Shown here: positions 59,144-64,000 of the stretch, piece after piece
How the letters are laid out: each line of letters starts with the position of its first letter
Position numbering within the stretch: the stretch's first letter is position 1
NCBI GenBank assembly: GCA_034509495.1
Contig: CM067505.1
Location: 11,311,067 to 11,375,066, forward strand
Source of the DNA: Acestrorhynchus altus
Lineage: Eukaryota > Chordata > Actinopteri > Characiformes > Acestrorhynchidae
Length of the DNA stretch: 64,000 bases
Direction: 5' to 3'
Translations under genes and position numbers: made by a program
Notes under the pieces: model-generated
Told to the model about the DNA's origin: nothing
The model's database searches: none
The model's input: only the letters and a program-made list of their open reading frames with translations

Positions 59144-59408
59144 GTGCATGTCAGGGAATTAGAATGTCATCAAAAAGTTAATTCAAAAAGTTAAATGGTC
59201 ATATTTTATGCATCATCAATTTCAGTGGTTCTACTCATGATTAGTATGGCTCGTAGCTCATGATAATCAGAAAAAAACATTATCTTAAATTATTAGAATA
59301 TTTCATACAATCAAACAGAATGTACACTCCAAAAATGAGCAGCTACCCATTTAATTAAATTGTGTAAGAATGCAGTTTTTCATGATATTCTAATTTCCTG
59401 TAATGCAC
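59144..59408. mobile_element. MITE-like element, 265 bp, inverted termini of about 26 bp
   Basis: The left end GTGCATGTCAGGGAATTAGA and the reversed right end GTGCATTACAGGAAATTAGA match at 17 of 20 positions, and the match continues for about six more bases. The interior is AT-rich, with ATTAGAATAT repeated inside and no coding content. The superfamily is unassigned because a target-site duplication is not clear. Confidence 0.6.
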
Positions 59409-62400
59409 ACAGTATATGTGTTGGCACAAAATGTAAAATAGGGCATAGGGGAATAGGGCAGAGCTAATAAATATAGAAAAGGAACAGGTCCACAGTCATT
59501 TTTATTTTTTGTTTTTCCAAACAGAAAACCACTAGCGTAACTTGTAGGGCTTCTATGGCCTTGATTAAATTTCTATAAAATAAAAATAGTGTTGCCAGTC
59601 TCCCAACCCAATTATAAAATGACTAAAGTGACATTGGTTACATTTTCCAAACTGAAGTGACCTGGATCTGATTTTTTCAAAACTTTGTGGACATGTCAAA
59701 TCCACTTTTTTCAAATTGGATTTTCATATGTAGGGCATGTTTAGAGTTGCGAATTTGAACTAGTGACAAGTTTCCTCAATTATAACGTCTTTACAGAGGC
59801 AATGTACAAAAATGAATTCATGCATGTGTGCCTTTTCAGATTTGTTTAGATTAAAAACAGATACAGATCTAACATTTATGGGTTTAAACTGACTAGCCAG
59901 ATGTGATTCTGAGTATTGAGAAACGAGGCTTCTGATGTGACCAATGTAAAAGTGAAAAATGTGTATCCTGATCTAGCATAAATGAAAACATACATTCACA
60001 AGTTGATGAACATATTTCAGCACAGTTGCTACACATTAACTTTTAAAAGCAGTTTAAATTAAGAACTCATTTCCATTTCTTTTAAATGTTTTTCTCACAA
60101 TGCTAATGCTAGTTTCCACTAAGCAAGACGGTGTGTGAATGTGAGTGAGGTTACAGTAATACTGATGTTGGAGGAGGCTGCTAGACCTTGTGTTATCACC
60201 ACTGTCACTCAATAAGCTAACACAGACGTTTAGGGTCTATCATGATGCTGTGATTCCCTGATTCCTGCTGGAAAAGTTGGTTTCACTGGTGTGTCTATGC
60301 ATTTTCTTCCACTTAATAGCAGATATTTTACTTACATGGTTGGTAATAAAATACTCAAAATAGATAAATTAGATTAATAATTGGTTATAAGTAATATGAC
60401 ACTGCTTCAGATACCATAAAATAATGGTATGTACAATAAATGAGTAAAATATGTAAACACAGATATGCAAAGAATTGCTTTCAACCATTAATGTTATAGC
60501 TTTATTGGAATATTAAGGAACACACAAAACCAGTATTCAGTAGGCTATATGAAACACATTTTTTTGTTATTACAGTATATTGAATATGTGCTAACTCTGT
60601 TGTACAGCTTATACTCAGTCATCTGACATGTCATACAACAATTAAAACCTGCCCATCTGTATCTACATGGAATTTAGAAATCATTACTTCAGTTAAAGTG
60701 AAGTTGAACCACACTAAAAGCAGCTTTTCTTATTGTTTTGTACTCTCTCTGTCTCTGTTTTGTGTAGAACAACACATTCACAGTAGTGTTGGTTGACATA
60801 TGCTGTGAAATAATTATTGTAGCTGTAGAGTGGTGAATGTACTGATTGGATTTCTTTAGTGTGTGCATCAGATTTCTTTTGGTTTCCACAATAGTTTAAT
60901 ATAGTTTCAGGTATTATATATATATATTTTTTTTCACTGCAGAGTCTTATTTAGAAGCTCCTCACATCTGCCATAGATAATGTCTGTTAATGGCACCCTG
61001 AGGCCACCAAATAAACAGCATGGTTAAAACTAACACTCAGAACTGGATTATGATGAGTACAGCCTATACTCAATCCATTAAAATAGGCCTGTTTTGGACC
61101 AATATGTGAATCAGGATTTGGACATCACATCATAATTATTATTAATGTTATTGCGGTATTGTTAAAACATGCTGAAAAGTTTGAAAAATCTGATGCACAA
61201 AATTATTTGACCAAGTTTTATTTGGAACAATAGAAATAACTAGCAATACTATGCACCTTTTGTTCAGTAATTTACTGCCATTTCATTTTAACTCATCCTT
61301 GTTAGTGAAATGTTATGGCCCTTGCCCTGGAACTAGTGATGGCAAATGCTCCCCCTGGTCCATTGTGACCATGCTATAAACAGAAGAACATGCTCCCGAT
61401 ACTAGTAGGGTGAAGACAAGAACATATGTATCAGACAAGCACTGATACATGCAAAGCCATCTACCACGTCTCATCAAAGTGCCACCATTGCATGATTGCT
61501 GGACAGCTATCATGCTCAGATGAAAGTGCTGGGTACAGATGCCTCTGTAGTACAGATGGCTCTGCTGACCAGCATCCCACTGTTTACCTGATGAACCAGA
61601 TTTCTTTACATACTGTACCTGCAGTAAGCAGACTTTAGCTAAATTTGCTGTACAATATTAACAATAGTTTTTCATACCTTGGCAATCAACCATAGTTTTA
61701 ATGACAATTTGGTTTTGAACATGTATTATTGATTGTCATTAATTTTACCGGGTTTACTGTGAAACCAGTAACTGTTTCATGTCAAATTCCACAAGGTGCA
61801 TGAGTGCAGTGAGAAGATCTAAATGCATGTGCACTGGTCTCTCACAACTTTCTTTTGATGGAGATTTAATTTTTCTTTTAACCAGATTTATTCTGATGAT
61901 TTATTATGATGATTGTTACTTATAATGTCTAAGCATAATTAACGAGTAAAATAGAGATCACTCTGACTTTATAAATAAAAGAACAAATGCTCAAGATTGA
62001 GTTTCTCATTTCATTATAGTGCTGTTCATAAGAAGAAGAAAAAAAACTTCTGTGTGAACATCATCACTGACTATCTCTTTGTGGTGTATTAGTACTCTGA
62101 ACATCAGTACTCTTTTTACAAATTAAAGCCTTTTTTTTAAGATGTCAGAGCATAATATGTGTCCAGCTGTGGATGTCTGTGGGCAATATTGAATTATCAA
62201 ATATAAGCAAAGTGCTCTATGATGTCTCAATGAGTTTCTAAAGAGTCTATACTCACTATCTTATTGTCATCCGGGGAACCAAACCTTGGACTACTTCAAG
62301 CACATGCAATGTTGCTCTGATTAGTGAGAAAAGTATACATAAGACTTTTGACTGTGGATCTGATTGCTGTAAATGTGTGTTCATGATGTCTGATGTTTCT

Positions 62401-62416
62401 CCTTTTCTCCCTGCAG
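59409..62416. other. 3' end of intron 1, mostly unassigned
   Basis: No gene. The frame at 61426-61638 is cysteine-rich but lacks splice sites or a family match. A pyrimidine tract and acceptor lead into exon 2 at the right end. Confidence 0.45.
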
Positions 62417-62526
62417 TGATTCAGAGTCAGCGTGTGCGAGTGCTGCCTGAAGTGGAGGCTTACCCAAATGATTCTGTTAATCTGCGCTGCCAATTTGCCA
62501 ACCCAGGGACTACCAAACTCACCCAG
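62417..62526 (+). CDS. nectin2: Nectin exon 2: first half of the V-type Ig domain
   Basis: The acceptor ctccctgcag precedes this 110-base exon, which completes V17 and encodes residues 18-53. It covers the mature N-terminus with VRVLPEV, the A to C strands and the first canonical Ig cysteine (C41, in NLRCQF). One N-glycosylation sequon, NDS, lies at residues 34-36. The exon ends with LTQ, matching the first signature of the nectin/TIGIT group, (V/I)(S/T)Q, with leucine in place of V/I. The donor is CAG|gtactt in phase 0. An exon this short covers only half of a V domain, so the domain is split between this exon and the one at 63229. Confidence 0.88.
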
Positions 62527-63228
62527 GTACTTATAGCATTACCACATTTGTCCACTACTGTAAACATTGTTTTTAGTAAGTGATGTGCAATTGTTTAAGT
62601 GCTGGCAGTCATTCTGAATCAAAGTCAAATAGACAATAATTGAGTCTGTCAGTTTGTCCTTCATTCAGACTCTAATTTGGTCTTGAAACTGACTCAGTGA
62701 GAAAATTAGTGATTCAGTCAATAGGCTCACAGGCCATCCACAGTTGCCATTCAACCCAATATGGAGGAAACAAACATAGTCCTTGAGTGATTTATTAGGA
62801 AGAAATGACACACCTACAATCATTGGTTCGATCAGACAGAAAGACAACTGTAATTTAGATCAACTATCCTACAATTGTGCAGGATAAAAACAAAACAGCA
62901 TAAGGCCACATCAGGATTCACTTCTGTCAGATGAGACCAGAGAAGCTGATGCTGCAATAGATATAGGCTTACAAAACCTGAACAGTTGAAGGGTGGTAGT
63001 TTAGCCTCATCTGATGAATTTTTTGCTGAGGCACACAGATAGGAGGAGTCAAAATGTGACACCAGTAGTATGAAACTGTTGACCCGATATGCTTTGTGGC
63101 AACACTCCAGGTAGAGGTAGTTGGTCTTTGGATCTGATAATACCAGTCAATCATTTATACACTCCACAGATTGGATTGGGCTGTCCCTATTGTATCCCAG
63201 TTTCTCCAGAATTGTTTTTGACTTTCAG
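62527..63228 (+). other. Intron 2 of the nectin gene, 702 bp, phase 0
   Basis: It runs from gtactt to actttcag and interrupts the V domain between LTQ and VSW. No coding content or recognisable repeat was seen inside. Confidence 0.85.
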
Positions 63229-63472
63229 GTTTCATGGATCTTTGAAGCAACTGAGGGCCAGAGGGAAAACATAGCAGTTTTCCACCCTGTGTATGGTGAG
63301 AGTTTCCCTGCATCTGCCTTCAAAGGTCGTGTCCAGTTCATCCAAGCCTCCCTGGAATACCCTTCCATTACAATTGACAATGTTAAGATGTCTGATGCTG
63401 GCAGGTATACCTGCGAGTATGCAACCTACCCTAGTGGAAATGAACAGGGAACCACCACACTCACCATGCTTG
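63229..63472 (+). CDS. nectin2: Nectin exon 3: second half of the V-type Ig domain
   Basis: The acceptor tgactttcag leads into 244 bases encoding residues 54-134. Visible Ig landmarks are the core tryptophan (W56 in VSW), the D-x-G-x-Y-x-C motif as DAGRYTC, and the second cysteine C115, 74 residues after C41, which is normal V-set spacing. Two nectin/TIGIT-group signatures are exact: A-x6-G at residues 69-76 and T(F/Y)PxG as TYPSG at 119-123. In known nectins these lie at the trans-dimer interface, so the product probably still binds a nectin-like partner at cell contacts. HP at 72-73 and SFP at 78-80 resemble nectin-2. The donor G|gtaagc gives a phase-1 end, the standard boundary of an Ig-domain exon; the next exon is outside the window. 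Confidence 0.92.
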
Positions 63473-64000
63473 GTAAGCTGTTTGCATTACTCAGACACCA
63501 AGACCACTGCATAAACATACAACCCATATGCATATCTTTGTCTGTGTCATACAGATCACACCCTTTAATTGTGGTAGATTCAAACTGCAGTATGCTACAA
63601 CATTTTTTGAATCTCTTATAATTATAGAAACAAATTTCTGACCTTTTCGTTTTAGTTAAACACAAGCATACACAACAGTTCTGGTAGGCCTCTTCACAAT
63701 TCCCATGGCACATTCCTATGATTCTATAATATTCAGATCTCTCAGCCTATGAAACATATTGCAAAATAAAAAAATCAATATTGGTATAGTTTTGGTATAT
63801 ATGTAATACATGTTATTATTAAAAAGTATTGTAGCTGAAAACATTTAATTTAAAATCGAAAAACTTACTTCAGCCCAGATGAGATAACCCTTTGCTATCT
63901 GACAATGAATCACTGGTTTGTGGTTTGTCCCTCATTGGTTCACCGTTGAACCAATTTTTGGGGCAGCAAACATCCACATATCTGGATATTTTTAAAAAGA
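63473..64000 (+). other. Start of intron 3, truncated by the window edge
   Basis: It begins with the consensus donor gtaagc after the phase-1 end of exon 3. The visible 528 bases are AT-rich, with no exon candidate. Confidence 0.8.

Noticed and set aside
61426..61638. Cysteine-rich frame as an extra nectin exon
   Set aside because: No acceptor or donor in suitable phase and no Ig features; the exon 1 to exon 2 frame is complete without it.

Overview
The window is vertebrate nuclear DNA, almost certainly from a teleost fish. It is AT-rich, with long dinucleotide arrays, many Tc1/mariner relics, L2/Rex-like and L1-like LINE fragments, tRNA-derived SINEs and canonical GT/AG splice sites. Several repeats resemble families I recall from otophysan fish (characins, catfishes, electric fishes). 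That lineage guess rests on memory and is tentative.

Only one host gene can be supported, on the + strand and cut by the right edge. It is a nectin-family cell-adhesion receptor, closest in its motifs to nectin-2. Exon 1 (9564-9612) encodes the signal peptide and sits in a GC/CpG-rich promoter segment. Exon 2 (62417-62526) and exon 3 (63229-63472) together encode one V-type Ig domain. Exon phases match exactly (1, then 0, then 1) and the joined reading frame is open for 134 residues. The remaining Ig domains, membrane segment and tail must lie beyond 64000.

Layout: 1-8420 is upstream DNA filled with transposon relics (LINE, hAT, Tc1, L1-like). At 8425-9180 a compound satellite abuts the promoter. 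The promoter and exon 1 lie at about 9190-9790. From 9613 to 62416 runs a single 52.8 kb first intron. It holds a degenerate minisatellite (10390-10975), SINEs, a LINE of about 2.7 kb that has lost its reverse-transcriptase catalytic core (34395-37130), further LINE pieces, about ten dead Tc1/mariner copies, MITEs and many microsatellites. From 62417 the V-domain exons follow.

I found no CRISPR array, operon, RNA gene outside SINE heads, intact transposase or reverse transcriptase, or any convincing undescribed system. The points most worth a second look are the V-domain exon split by an intron, the satellite structures on both sides of the promoter, the microhomology-flanked core deletion in the LINE, and a few motif-dense intronic stretches that could be enhancers. 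All similarity statements come from reading the sequence and from memory of the families; no database search was run.
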